Assembly (NCBI GenBank): GCA_002733665.1
Contig: NVWM01000001.1
Span: 124,001 to 188,000 of the forward strand
Length of the DNA: 64,000 nucleotides
DNA from: Lutibacter sp.
GTDB lineage: Bacteria; Bacteroidota; Bacteroidia; Flavobacteriales; Flavobacteriaceae
Reading direction: 5' to 3'
Within the stretch, counting starts at the first letter, position 1; each line of letters opens with the position of its first letter. The notes beneath the pieces were generated by a model. That model was given only the letters and a program-made list of their open reading frames with translations. It made no database searches and was not told where the DNA came from. The translations under genes and the position numbers were made by a program. Positions 17,379 to 26,088 of the stretch are shown here, piece after piece.

Positions 17379-18440
17379 ATGAAAATAAACCAAAATTCAG
17401 ATAATAGCATTCACCTTTCAATTAAAAAAGGATTGATTTTTTTAAATGCTAACCAATTAAAATCTGGAGAGTTTATATCATACCGTTCTACTGACCCAAA
17501 AATGATTGAGGATTGTGAGTTTGACAGTTCACCATTTCCCACTGCCTTGATATGCTACTGTTTGAGTTTTTCTGAAGAAGATATTTCCAAAAAAATGATA
17601 GAAAACGCTATCCAATTCCTATTATCAGAAATGGAAGCTAACGGGATTTGGAGGTACTGGACAAAACAACATCAATATCACGGAAATATACCACCAGATT
17701 TGGATGATATTGCTTGTGTATCTTCCGTTTTGAAACAAAACAATATCACATTTCCAAATAACGAAAAAATTCTTTTAGCCAATCGAAACAATAATGATTT
17801 ATTTTATACTTGGATTGTTCCACGTCTAAGACTTCCTAAAGGTTTATCTCATTGGAAGGTGGCAATGCGAGAAGGCTTAAAGCCCTTTAACTTGTATTAT
17901 TTTTGGAAATTAAATGAATCAAAACCTAATGATATAGACGGAGTAGTGAATGCAAATGTGCTTAATTACCTAGGAGAAAGTAAAGAAACCGAGTCTGTGG
18001 TTAAATATTTAATGGATATTGTTAGAAATGATAAAGAAGAAAATTGTGACAAATGGCATTTGAGTAAATACAACTATTACTATTTTCTTTCTAAGAATTA
18101 TTATGCAGGCATACATTCACTATCGCCTGTAAGGGAGATTTGCATACGGAAAATACTTTCAGATGTTAACAATAATGGCACAATCGGCAAAAATATTTTA
18201 GAAACAGCACTTGCGATTTGTACGCTATTAAATTGGAGTAGCAACTCCGAAGCAATACAGAAAGGTGTTAATGCTATTTTACAAGAACAAACAGAATTTG
18301 GTAATTGGAAGATCTTACCATTCTATTATGGAGGCCCAAAAAAATATTTTGGATGGGGTTCAAAAGAGATAACAACTGCTTTTTGTCTTGAGGCATTAAC
18401 CAGATACATTAAGGAAAATAAAAAAACTAAGTATATTTAA
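17379..18440 (+). CDS. Small alpha-toroid protein, class II terpene-cyclase-like (squalene-hopene cyclase/prenyltransferase repeat)
   Basis: A 353-residue protein with QW-type repeats of the terpenoid-cyclase toroid: KGLIFLNANQLKSGEF at 17-32 and KGVNAILQEQTEFGNW at 295-310. At residues 107-110 it has DLDD in PPDLDDIA, which matches the DxDD proton-donor motif of class II terpene cyclases. A second acidic segment, NDIDGVVNANV, is at 184-194. The length allows only one alpha-alpha barrel, whereas hopene cyclases have two. Single beta-domain cyclases (fused to a HAD domain) are known from marine bacteria, so activity is possible. The alternative is a non-catalytic toroid. Neighbours are oxygenases and the AT-P450 fusion. 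Confidence 0.7.
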   Translation: MKINQNSDNSIHLSIKKGLIFLNANQLKSGEFISYRSTDPKMIEDCEFDSSPFPTALICYCLSFSEEDISKKMIENAIQFLLSEMEANGIWRYWTKQHQYHGNIPPDLDDIACVSSVLKQNNITFPNNEKILLANRNNNDLFYTWIVPRLRLPKGLSHWKVAMREGLKPFNLYYFWKLNESKPNDIDGVVNANVLNYLGESKETESVVKYLMDIVRNDKEENCDKWHLSKYNYYYFLSKNYYAGIHSLSPVREICIRKILSDVNNNGTIGKNILETALAICTLLNWSSNSEAIQKGVNAILQEQTEFGNWKILPFYYGGPKKYFGWGSKEITTAFCLEALTRYIKENKKTKYI

Positions 18441-18570
18441 ACTTTTAAGGCATAACATGAACCATTTAAAAGAGTAGGTAAATAAGCCTTGGAGAAACTA
18501 TTTTTTGTTAAATAAATTCAATTTTATTGTGATAAATAACTTACTTTAATTTTTAAAATCTATTATAAGC

Positions 18571-19473
18571 ATGCGTAAATTATTAAAAAAAGAATTATTT
18601 CAGTCACAATTTGAAGATTTAGGCTATATTATAATAGATTTAAATAATCCAAATATTATTGACTTAATAGACAAGGAGTATCATCAACTAAATCCAGACG
18701 ATAATTTCAATCCTAATGACGGACGGTATCATTGTACGTTTATTGACACAAATATTCAATACAAGAAAAAAGCTTTTGAGCTTTTTAAAAATCACATTAC
18801 ACCTATTATAAAAGAACATTTAATTGATTATGATTTGTTGGCAGGTAATTTTTATGTAAAACCTAAAAACGCCTGCGAGTTTGAGGTTCATCAAAATTGG
18901 AGTGTTGTAGATGAAACGAAGCATACCACAGTTACTATTTGGATTCCAATGCAAGATACGAACGAATTTAATGGAACACTTGAAGTAATTCCCGGCAGTC
19001 ATAAAATCAGCAAGAATATAACCTGCTTACATGAACCCTATTTCTTTGATAAGTTTGAAACTGAATTGAAAAGGAAATATTTTCAAACAATCAACTTAAA
19101 AAAAGGTCAAGCTATAATTTTTGATGATAAATTAGTACATTATTCTAAAACAAATCAAAGTTCCAAATCAAGAAGAGCTTTGCAATTAATTGCGGTTCCT
19201 AAAGAAGCAGAATTATTGATACATTTTATAGATAAAGATGATTCTAATTACTATAATATTTTTGAAACTAATTCAGAATTTTATCTTCAGCACAATATCA
19301 GCCACTTTATGGATGGAAAACCACCATTGAAACATGTTGGAAGAGTTCCTAATAAAAATGTTTTATATACTGAAGAGGAATTTGTGGAGGCTCTTAAAAG
19401 AGGTAATAAATTTAGAAAGGATTTATACAGTAAAGATTCAATTAAAACAACTGACTTAACTTTTATGGAATAA
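18571..19473 (+). CDS. PhyH-family oxygenase, divergent third member with HxN in place of HxD
   Basis: A 300-residue protein of the phytanoyl-CoA dioxygenase family, not close to the two tandem paralogues. The hallmark blocks are TVTIWIPMQDTNEFNGTLEVIPGSHKI at about 120-145 (longer than normally quoted as one motif) and H190 with R201/R202 near the end. The first iron motif reads H107-Q-N109, so the carboxylate ligand of the usual HxD is replaced by asparagine. This may alter iron binding or reaction outcome, or the enzyme may use a different ligand. It follows the cyclase-like gene by 130 bp in the same direction. Substrate unknown. Confidence 0.8.
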   Translation: MRKLLKKELFQSQFEDLGYIIIDLNNPNIIDLIDKEYHQLNPDDNFNPNDGRYHCTFIDTNIQYKKKAFELFKNHITPIIKEHLIDYDLLAGNFYVKPKNACEFEVHQNWSVVDETKHTTVTIWIPMQDTNEFNGTLEVIPGSHKISKNITCLHEPYFFDKFETELKRKYFQTINLKKGQAIIFDDKLVHYSKTNQSSKSRRALQLIAVPKEAELLIHFIDKDDSNYYNIFETNSEFYLQHNISHFMDGKPPLKHVGRVPNKNVLYTEEEFVEALKRGNKFRKDLYSKDSIKTTDLTFME

Positions 19474-19539
19474 CAGCTTGTACAATTAAAAAAAATATTG
19501 GGTATATAACTAGCAAATACTTTTAAATAAAATAATAAG

Positions 19540-20811
19540 ATGAAAACATTAATCATTCATGTTGGTGCTCCCAAATGTGGATCAACATCGATTCAAGATT
19601 TCTTCAAAACTTATAAAAACCCCTGTACTCAAAAAACAGGGTTTATATTTCCGAGCCTTCAAATGATTGAAAGTTTAAATTCAAAAAAAAAAATTGACCA
19701 TAAGGGCTTTATCGATCTTTTAGATAAAAGTCTTAAACTGAATGATTCGCTAATTTTAAGTCACGAACTATTTTTTTTACTCCCAAATGTAATTGAAACC
19801 ATATGTAGCCTTTCTTCATCCAAAGTATCCAAGATTATTATTATTGGCTTTAGTAGAAGGTCATCAGATTTTATAGTTTCACTATATAATGAATTGACCT
19901 TTACAGACACATATATAAACAAGGTGTCAAAAAAAATAATGTTAAAAAACGGAATCAACCCTTTACATTTTTTTGGAGTTGAAAGACTTTTAATTCTAAC
20001 AATACTCAACGGTCATAGTAATCTAGAACTTCCAGTAATAAAATTAGACCTCCCAACGGTACTTAAACTAGAGCTTCCAACAATAATGAAATGGGATAAT
20101 TTCTATAACCAAATTGAGAAACTTGTTGCTAAGTATAAAGTTAAAATGAGGATTGGTATTCTTCCAAATAATAGTTCTTCTGATGCCTTAATACAAGACT
20201 TCTGTAAGAAAGCCGATTTAACACTAAAAGACAAGTATAAAACTATAGATATAAAATCAAACCCTAAGTTTAATTCTCATTTGACTGAATCCATAAACAA
20301 TGCTCTAGATCTTGGATTTAAAGTTCCTGGTCTATATGAGGAGGATAATGTTTACCATGATATTTCAAAATTGATTAATAATAATATTGATTTTAATAGC
20401 ACACTCCTAAACCCTCTTAAAGAATATATTGATTCTTATTTTTATGAATCAAATCTTGATTTTTGTAATAAGTATGACTTAGATAAAAGTTATTTTGCAG
20501 CAACAAAAAAATATTCAAAAAATGAAATTTTGGACATCATAAGAAATGAAATGCAAGACCGGATTACAAATAATACGATGCTAAGTAATTACAAAGAATT
20601 AAACGGGATATTGACAGAAGTAATTTTTTATTACAATAAAAAAAATACCTTAAACATAGAACAAATAGAACTACTTACTCAAAAAGTAGAACTACTTACT
20701 CAAAAAATAAAAACAGAAACCGAACCTAAAAAACTAAGTGGGATTAAACTTTTATGGAATAACACCCCTGAATCAATTAGAAGAATAGGTAGAAAAATAT
20801 TAGGCATATAG
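19540..20811 (+). CDS. Sulfotransferase-like P-loop protein with C-terminal heptad repeats
   Basis: A 423-residue protein that begins with a PAPS-loop-like motif, IHVGAPKCGSTSIQ (residues 6-19). A candidate 3'-phosphate segment, FSRRSSDFIVSLYNE, lies near residue 110. The middle carries a short leucine-proline repeat (LELP, LDLP, LELP), and residues near 380-395 contain two copies of ELLTQK(V/I) from a 21-bp DNA duplication, likely a small coiled coil. This long form occurs in glycan loci and is usually annotated as sulfotransferase family or hypothetical. Sulfation of the product is inferred; the divergent fold makes this less certain than for the other two. Confidence 0.65.
   Translation: MKTLIIHVGAPKCGSTSIQDFFKTYKNPCTQKTGFIFPSLQMIESLNSKKKIDHKGFIDLLDKSLKLNDSLILSHELFFLLPNVIETICSLSSSKVSKIIIIGFSRRSSDFIVSLYNELTFTDTYINKVSKKIMLKNGINPLHFFGVERLLILTILNGHSNLELPVIKLDLPTVLKLELPTIMKWDNFYNQIEKLVAKYKVKMRIGILPNNSSSDALIQDFCKKADLTLKDKYKTIDIKSNPKFNSHLTESINNALDLGFKVPGLYEEDNVYHDISKLINNNIDFNSTLLNPLKEYIDSYFYESNLDFCNKYDLDKSYFAATKKYSKNEILDIIRNEMQDRITNNTMLSNYKELNGILTEVIFYYNKKNTLNIEQIELLTQKVELLTQKIKTETEPKKLSGIKLLWNNTPESIRRIGRKILGI
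20668..20709 (+). repeat. 21-bp tandem duplication inside the sulfotransferase-like gene
   Basis: Two adjacent 21-bp units, each encoding ELLTQK plus V or I, differ at only two or three bases. The duplication keeps frame and adds one coiled-coil heptad, which looks recent. Confidence 0.8.
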
Positions 20812-20947
20812 TTGCCAAAAGGAAAAAGGATAATCTTCGGCCAAAAAAAATTGAAGGCTCAAGAATACATAAAAGACAATAAAAAAGAATTGAAGAAAAT
20901 AATTAAGTACTTTTGTTAATTAAAAACTAGTTCGAAAATAAATATTT

Positions 20948-21742
20948 ATGTTAAAACTATTATTTGGTTACATTAAAAATATCTTTAAACCAAAAGGTAG
21001 CAAAAAATTGCTCATTCCCTCTACAAATCTAAAGTCTTTCAATAAAGAAATCTCGCCAAATGATACTATGTTTTTGGGTGATAATCAATTTTATTTTTAT
21101 TGGGGTATGTGGTCTTTGAATTGTGTACAAAAAGTACTTGCTAAGTTAAAAAAACAAAAAATCAATAATATTTTGGACTTGCCATGCGGACATGGGAGAT
21201 CCATGAGATTTTTCAAAGCAGCTTTTCCTTCCGCTAATTTAACTGCTTGTGAATTGGATAAAGATGGAGTTGATTTTTGTGTTAAAACTTTCGGAGCAAA
21301 AGGAGTTTATTCGTCAACAAATCCAAGTGAAATTTCTTTGAACAATAAATATGACCTGATTTGGTGTGGTAGTTTATTTACACATTTAGACCAACACAAA
21401 TGGAGGGAGTTTTTAACATTCTTTAGCGACCATCTAGAACAAGACGGAGTATTGATTTTCACAACCCATGGAAATAACATTATTAGACATTTGAGATCAG
21501 GGAAAGTTGACTTGGGATTAGGAAAAACAGCTTTAAAAGAATTGTTGAAACAGCATGATTCGGCAGGGATAGCATATTGTGATTATCCGGAACAAAATGG
21601 TTACGGTGTTTCACTTTCACAAAATGAATGGGTCCTCAATTTGATCAAAGAGTTTCCAAAATTATCTTTAATTGAAGAAAAACCAAGTAAATGGGGAGGA
21701 CCTTTTTATTATCAAAATGTTTATACAGTTGTTCGTAATTGA
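20948..21742 (+). CDS. Class I SAM-dependent methyltransferase
   Basis: A 264-residue protein with SAM motif I LDLPCGHGRS near residue 77, the acidic end of strand two in ACELDKDG, and the DLIWCGSLFTHLD segment that matches motif IV of small-molecule methyltransferases. The fold is class I Rossmann. The spacing from the preceding gene is 136 bp in the same direction. Methyl capping of a sugar or tailoring of the oxidised product are both plausible; the family assignment does not decide. Start chosen at the ATG, with an AAATA-rich leader and no clear Shine-Dalgarno, as is normal for this phylum. Confidence 0.88.
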   Translation: MLKLLFGYIKNIFKPKGSKKLLIPSTNLKSFNKEISPNDTMFLGDNQFYFYWGMWSLNCVQKVLAKLKKQKINNILDLPCGHGRSMRFFKAAFPSANLTACELDKDGVDFCVKTFGAKGVYSSTNPSEISLNNKYDLIWCGSLFTHLDQHKWREFLTFFSDHLEQDGVLIFTTHGNNIIRHLRSGKVDLGLGKTALKELLKQHDSAGIAYCDYPEQNGYGVSLSQNEWVLNLIKEFPKLSLIEEKPSKWGGPFYYQNVYTVVRN

Positions 21743-21852
21743 TATTTGATTATGTTTAAAAAGTAAGAGAATAATATGATAACTAAAAACTAGTTTAACT
21801 AAATTTATTAGATTAGATATATATTGCTAAAATATGAACCTAAACAAATAAA

Positions 21853-23316
21853 ATGCTTTTTAACTCTATTGACTTTGCAATATTTTTGCCTATAGTATTT
21901 TTATTATACTGGTTTGTAGCAAATAAAAATCTAAAACTTCAAAACTTATTAATAATTATTTCTAGTTACATATTTTATGGATGGTGGGATTGGCGATTTC
22001 TAGCATTAATTTTATTCAGCACATTAATAGATTACTCAGTCGGTGTTAGGCTATCATCAGAAGAAAATACATCTAAAAGAAAAATACTCTTATGGACAAG
22101 TATATTTGTTAATCTTGGTTTTTTAGGGTTCTTCAAGTATTATAATTTCTTTCTTGACAATTTTGTTAGTGCTTTTTCATTCTTTGGTGCAGAAATCAAC
22201 GGTAATTCTTTAAATATTATTTTACCTGTTGGAATAAGTTTTTACACTTTTCAAACACTTAGTTATACAATAGATGTTTATAAGAAAAAACTAAAACCAA
22301 CAAAAGACTTTATCGCATTTTCAGCATTTGTTAGTTTTTTTCCTCAATTGGTTGCTGGTCCTATTGAACGCGCAACACATTTACTTCCTCAATTTCATAA
22401 AAAGCGAACGTTCAACTATGAAAAAGCAGTTGATGGGTTGCGTCAAATACTTTGGGGACTATTTAAAAAAATTGTCATTGCCGATAATTGTGCACAATAC
22501 GCAAATGAAATATTTAATAATTCGGCTGATTATTCAGGAAGCACGTTAGTACTGGGAGCGTTATTTTTCTCATTCCAAATTTATGGTGATTTTTCAGGGT
22601 ATTCTGATATTGCAATAGGAACATCAAGGCTTTTTGGATTTAACCTAAAACAAAATTTTGCGTTTCCATTCTTCTCAAGAGACATAGCGGAATTTTGGCG
22701 GCGTTGGCATATTTCATTATCAACATGGTTTAGAGATTACTTATACATACCTCTAGGAGGAAGTCGAGGTGGAACTTGGAATAATGTTCGAAATATATTT
22801 ATAACTTTTGTTGTTTGTGGATTTTGGCACGGAGCAAACTGGACATTTATCGCTTTTGGGGCATTACATGCTTTTTATTTCCTGCCTCTGTTACTTACTA
22901 AAAGTAACCGTAATAATTTAAATGTTGTTGCTCAAGGAAGAAACTTGCCAACTATTAAAGAGTTGTTTTCTATTTTATTGACCTTTGGCTTGTTTGTCTT
23001 CTCTATGATGATTTTTAGAGCTAAGAGTATTGGACATGCATTTCAATATATTCAAGACATGTTTTTAGGGCTCTTTTCTAAAGCTGGATATATTGAAACA
23101 ATTAGTTTTTTTATCTTCGAGGTTGGATTTACTATTCCTATTCTGTTAACTGTTTTTATTCTGATCGAGTGGTTTGGAAGGGAATATCAATATGCCATTG
23201 AATATTTAGGAGTTACTTGGAATCGTACTTTAAGAAATGTACTATATTATGCTATTATTTTAGCAATATTTTTGGTAGGTGGAGAAGAGCAACAATTTTT
23301 TTATTTTCAATTTTAA
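21853..23316 (+). CDS. MBOAT-family membrane O-acyltransferase (AlgI-like)
   Basis: A 487-residue polytopic protein of the membrane-bound O-acyltransferase family. The diagnostic RRWHISLSTWFRDYLYIPLGG stretch is present (given here in full as 21 letters of motif minus its last residue in family notation), with H326 in GFWHGANW and H339 in GALHAF as the conserved pair. About ten hydrophobic segments fit AlgI/DltB-type proteins, which move acyl groups across the inner membrane onto glycans. The next gene encodes an SGNH-like partner, as in alginate and cell-wall O-acetylation systems, which supports O-acetylation of the exported glycan in the periplasm. Confidence 0.93.
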   Translation: MLFNSIDFAIFLPIVFLLYWFVANKNLKLQNLLIIISSYIFYGWWDWRFLALILFSTLIDYSVGVRLSSEENTSKRKILLWTSIFVNLGFLGFFKYYNFFLDNFVSAFSFFGAEINGNSLNIILPVGISFYTFQTLSYTIDVYKKKLKPTKDFIAFSAFVSFFPQLVAGPIERATHLLPQFHKKRTFNYEKAVDGLRQILWGLFKKIVIADNCAQYANEIFNNSADYSGSTLVLGALFFSFQIYGDFSGYSDIAIGTSRLFGFNLKQNFAFPFFSRDIAEFWRRWHISLSTWFRDYLYIPLGGSRGGTWNNVRNIFITFVVCGFWHGANWTFIAFGALHAFYFLPLLLTKSNRNNLNVVAQGRNLPTIKELFSILLTFGLFVFSMMIFRAKSIGHAFQYIQDMFLGLFSKAGYIETISFFIFEVGFTIPILLTVFILIEWFGREYQYAIEYLGVTWNRTLRNVLYYAIILAIFLVGGEEQQFFYFQF

Positions 23317-23323
23317 TCACATT

Positions 23324-24313
23324 ATGAAGAAATTTATTTTTAGATTAATGAAATTTTTTCTACCTTTTATTATTCTAGGTTGTGGAATTATTTTCTTAGA
23401 ATTTTACATCTTTTCTAGACCTTCAATGTTTAAGTTAAAGGCCAATTATTTTAAGGAAAACAAAGGCAATATTGATGTTTTAATACTGGGTAGTTCACAT
23501 AATATGGATGCAATCAATCCCGAATATGTTACTGATTTTAATTTGTCAAACCTTGCAGTAGGAGGAAGTGATATTATAATAGATTCTGGTGTTTTTGAGT
23601 ACGCAATAAAACAATCATCAAAATTAAAATTTGCCGTTTTTCCATTATCTTATCATACGATTGAAAATGGACATAATCCAAAAAACGTCCTTCATTGTAG
23701 GTATCTAAGACACCATAATCTAAATTTATTTGGAAGAGAAGAAAGTATTATAGATTATTCATTACTCCTTTCTAATCCAGAAATATTCAAGATGTATCTC
23801 AGTATTAATAGTGAAGGAAAGAAAAAAGTATCTCTAAATAAATATGGTTATGCAACAAAAATACCTTTTTATGAAATTGACAGATTTAAGAATCTCAACT
23901 ACGATGAGAATTTTATATTAAATGACACCTCTAATATATTTATTACAAGACATAAATATGAAGATATAGAATCATATTATAGAAACACCAAAACAATGGA
24001 TTATATGATTAATACTTGTATTCAAAACAATATTATTCCGATTATGATTTCTACACCTGTATACAAAAGTTACTATGAATCATATCTGCCCTCAAAAGAA
24101 AACAGGCGAAGAAAATACATAAATCATTTTATTAAAAAATATCCTTCTTCTATATTTTTAGATTACGAGCAGGATTCTCGTTTTAAAGTAACAGATTTTA
24201 AAAATGAAGACCATTTAAACCCTAAAGGAGCTGAAAAATTTTCCAAAACATTAAACGACACACTGTTGGCAATAAAATCACAAATGCACAACAGAATATT
24301 ACAAAATAAATAA
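23324..24313 (+). CDS. Membrane-anchored SGNH/DltD-like partner of the MBOAT acyltransferase
   Basis: A 329-residue protein with a single N-terminal membrane segment (about residues 5-26) and a periplasmic domain. Block I is LGSSHNMD near residue 57 and block V is EDHLNPKG near the C-terminus, giving the serine and the Asp/His of an SGNH hydrolase-like fold. A longer frame from 23,279 would overlap the MBOAT gene by 38 bp; the ATG at 23,324 just after its stop is preferred because the membrane helix begins there. Such partners transfer the acetyl group delivered by the MBOAT protein to sugar hydroxyls. This is the last gene of the island. Confidence 0.8.
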   Translation: MKKFIFRLMKFFLPFIILGCGIIFLEFYIFSRPSMFKLKANYFKENKGNIDVLILGSSHNMDAINPEYVTDFNLSNLAVGGSDIIIDSGVFEYAIKQSSKLKFAVFPLSYHTIENGHNPKNVLHCRYLRHHNLNLFGREESIIDYSLLLSNPEIFKMYLSINSEGKKKVSLNKYGYATKIPFYEIDRFKNLNYDENFILNDTSNIFITRHKYEDIESYYRNTKTMDYMINTCIQNNIIPIMISTPVYKSYYESYLPSKENRRRKYINHFIKKYPSSIFLDYEQDSRFKVTDFKNEDHLNPKGAEKFSKTLNDTLLAIKSQMHNRILQNK

Positions 24314-24368
24314 TGACATTATAAACAAGTTATTCATAATAAATAAAGGTTATCATACCGAAACTTTA

Positions 24369-24376
24369 TACATTTG
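24369..24376 (+). promoter_or_regulatory. Candidate minus-7 box (TACATTTG) of the FTCD gene
   Basis: An exact TAnnTTTG match 18 bases before the ATG at 24,395. It overlaps the upstream in-frame TTG at 24,374, which supports choosing the ATG as start. No clear minus-33 element is seen. Confidence 0.45.
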
Positions 24377-24394
24377 AAACTTAATATTTTGACC

Positions 24395-26086
24395 ATGCAA
24401 AAACAACTCATAGAATGCGTACCAAACATCAGTGAAGGACGTGATATAGCTAAAATTAATGCGATTTCAAGTATCGTAGAAACTATAGAAGGAATCAAAT
24501 TATTGGATGTTGATCCAGGTGCAGCAACAAACAGAACAGTTATCACATTTGTTGGTGAACCAAAAAATGTGGTAAAAGCAGCTTTTTTATTAATTCAAAA
24601 AGCAGCAGAATTAATTGATATGAGTAAGCACTCTGGAGAGCATCCTCGTTTTGGAGCTACAGATGTTTGTCCGTTAGTTCCAATTTCTGGAATTTCTTTA
24701 GAAGAAACTGCAAAATACGCGCAACAACTTGGAGAACTAGTTGGAGAAAAACTCGGAATTCCTATATATCTTTATGAAAATGCAGCACAAGAAGAAAAAC
24801 GAAAAAACCTTGCAAATTGTCGTTCTGGAGAATATGAAGGCTTAAAGGAAAAATTATCAAATCCAGAATGGAAACCTGACTTTGGTCCATCAGAATTTAA
24901 TGAAAATGTTGTAAAATCTGGTGTTACTGCCATTTCAGCACGTGACTTCTTAATTGCATACAACGTAAATTTAAATACAACTTCTACACGTAGAGCAAAT
25001 GCTATTGCGTTTGATATTCGTGAAAATGGACGCGCAAAAACAGAAAATGGAAAACCAAACGGTAAAAAAGTATTGGATGCGAATGGAGAAATTGTAAGGA
25101 TTCCTGGAAAATTAAAAGCGGTAAAAGGAATTGGCTGGTATATTGATGAATATGGTATTGCACAGATTTCTTATAACCTTACCAATATCAGTATTACTTC
25201 AATGCATGTTGCATTTGACGAAACTGTAAAAGTTGCTACTGAAAGAGGTTTGCGAGTTACTGGTTCAGAATTGATTGGATTGATTCCGTTACAAGCAATG
25301 TTAGATGCTGGAGATTATTTCTTAAAAAAACAAGAACGTTCACTAGGAATAGCAGCATCAGAAAAAATAAAAATTGCCGTAAAATCTTTAGGGCTAGATG
25401 ACTTAAAACCATTTAATCCGCAAGAAAAAATCATTGAGTATGTGATGAAAGATGATTCTAAGCGATTGATTGACTTTACGTTGACTGATTTTGCAGACGA
25501 AACTGCAGGTGAATCTATGGCTCCAGGAGGAGGCTCTATTGCGGCATATGTTGGCTCTTTAGGTGTTTCTTTAGGTACAATGGTCGCAAACTTATCTGCA
25601 CACAAATCTGGATGGGACGACAAATGGGAATTTTTCTCAGAATGGGCAGAAAAAGGGCAAGCCTATAAAAATAAACTACTTTTTTTGGTTGATGAGGATA
25701 CAAACTCATTCAACAAAATTATTGAAGGCTTTAGAATGCCAAAAGCAACAGCTGAAGAAAAAGAAATCAGACAGAAAGCCATTCAAGATGCTACTAAATA
25801 TGCAACTGAAATTCCGCTTGAAGTCATGCAAACTGCTTGTAATTCTATGGAAGTAATGCAAGCAATGCTCAAAAACGGACTTCAAAGTTCGTTGTCTGAT
25901 GCTGGAGTTGGTATTCTTTGTGCACGTGCTGCAGTTGTTGGTGCGTATTTTAATGTTCGTATCAATGCGAAAGACATTAAGGATAAAGAATTTTCTGTTG
26001 ATATTCTTAAAAGAGCAAAAGACATCTATGATAAAACGATTGCTTTAGAGCAAGAAGTGATGACATTTATGGATTCAAAAATTTAG
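24395..26086 (+). CDS. ftcD: Bifunctional glutamate formimidoyltransferase / formimidoyl-THF cyclodeaminase
   Basis: A 563-residue fusion. Residues about 1-300 are the formimidoyltransferase (ECVPNISEGRD at the start, DVDPGAATNRTV, HSGEHPRFGATD). Residues about 345-560 are the cyclodeaminase (DFADETAGESMAPGGGS and an all-helical remainder). It transfers the formimino group of formiminoglutamate, the end product of histidine breakdown, to tetrahydrofolate and then closes it to methenyl-THF. The order and length match the fused animal-type enzyme, which is common in Bacteroidota. The ATG at 24,395 is preferred to an upstream TTG. It marks the right border of the glycan island; hut genes are not adjacent. 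Confidence 0.95.
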   Translation: MQKQLIECVPNISEGRDIAKINAISSIVETIEGIKLLDVDPGAATNRTVITFVGEPKNVVKAAFLLIQKAAELIDMSKHSGEHPRFGATDVCPLVPISGISLEETAKYAQQLGELVGEKLGIPIYLYENAAQEEKRKNLANCRSGEYEGLKEKLSNPEWKPDFGPSEFNENVVKSGVTAISARDFLIAYNVNLNTTSTRRANAIAFDIRENGRAKTENGKPNGKKVLDANGEIVRIPGKLKAVKGIGWYIDEYGIAQISYNLTNISITSMHVAFDETVKVATERGLRVTGSELIGLIPLQAMLDAGDYFLKKQERSLGIAASEKIKIAVKSLGLDDLKPFNPQEKIIEYVMKDDSKRLIDFTLTDFADETAGESMAPGGGSIAAYVGSLGVSLGTMVANLSAHKSGWDDKWEFFSEWAEKGQAYKNKLLFLVDEDTNSFNKIIEGFRMPKATAEEKEIRQKAIQDATKYATEIPLEVMQTACNSMEVMQAMLKNGLQSSLSDAGVGILCARAAVVGAYFNVRINAKDIKDKEFSVDILKRAKDIYDKTIALEQEVMTFMDSKI

Positions 26087-26088
26087 TA

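Noticed and set aside
7753-24313. PKS or NRPS cluster
   Set aside because: Only an AT domain is present; there is no ketosynthase, carrier protein, adenylation or condensation domain.
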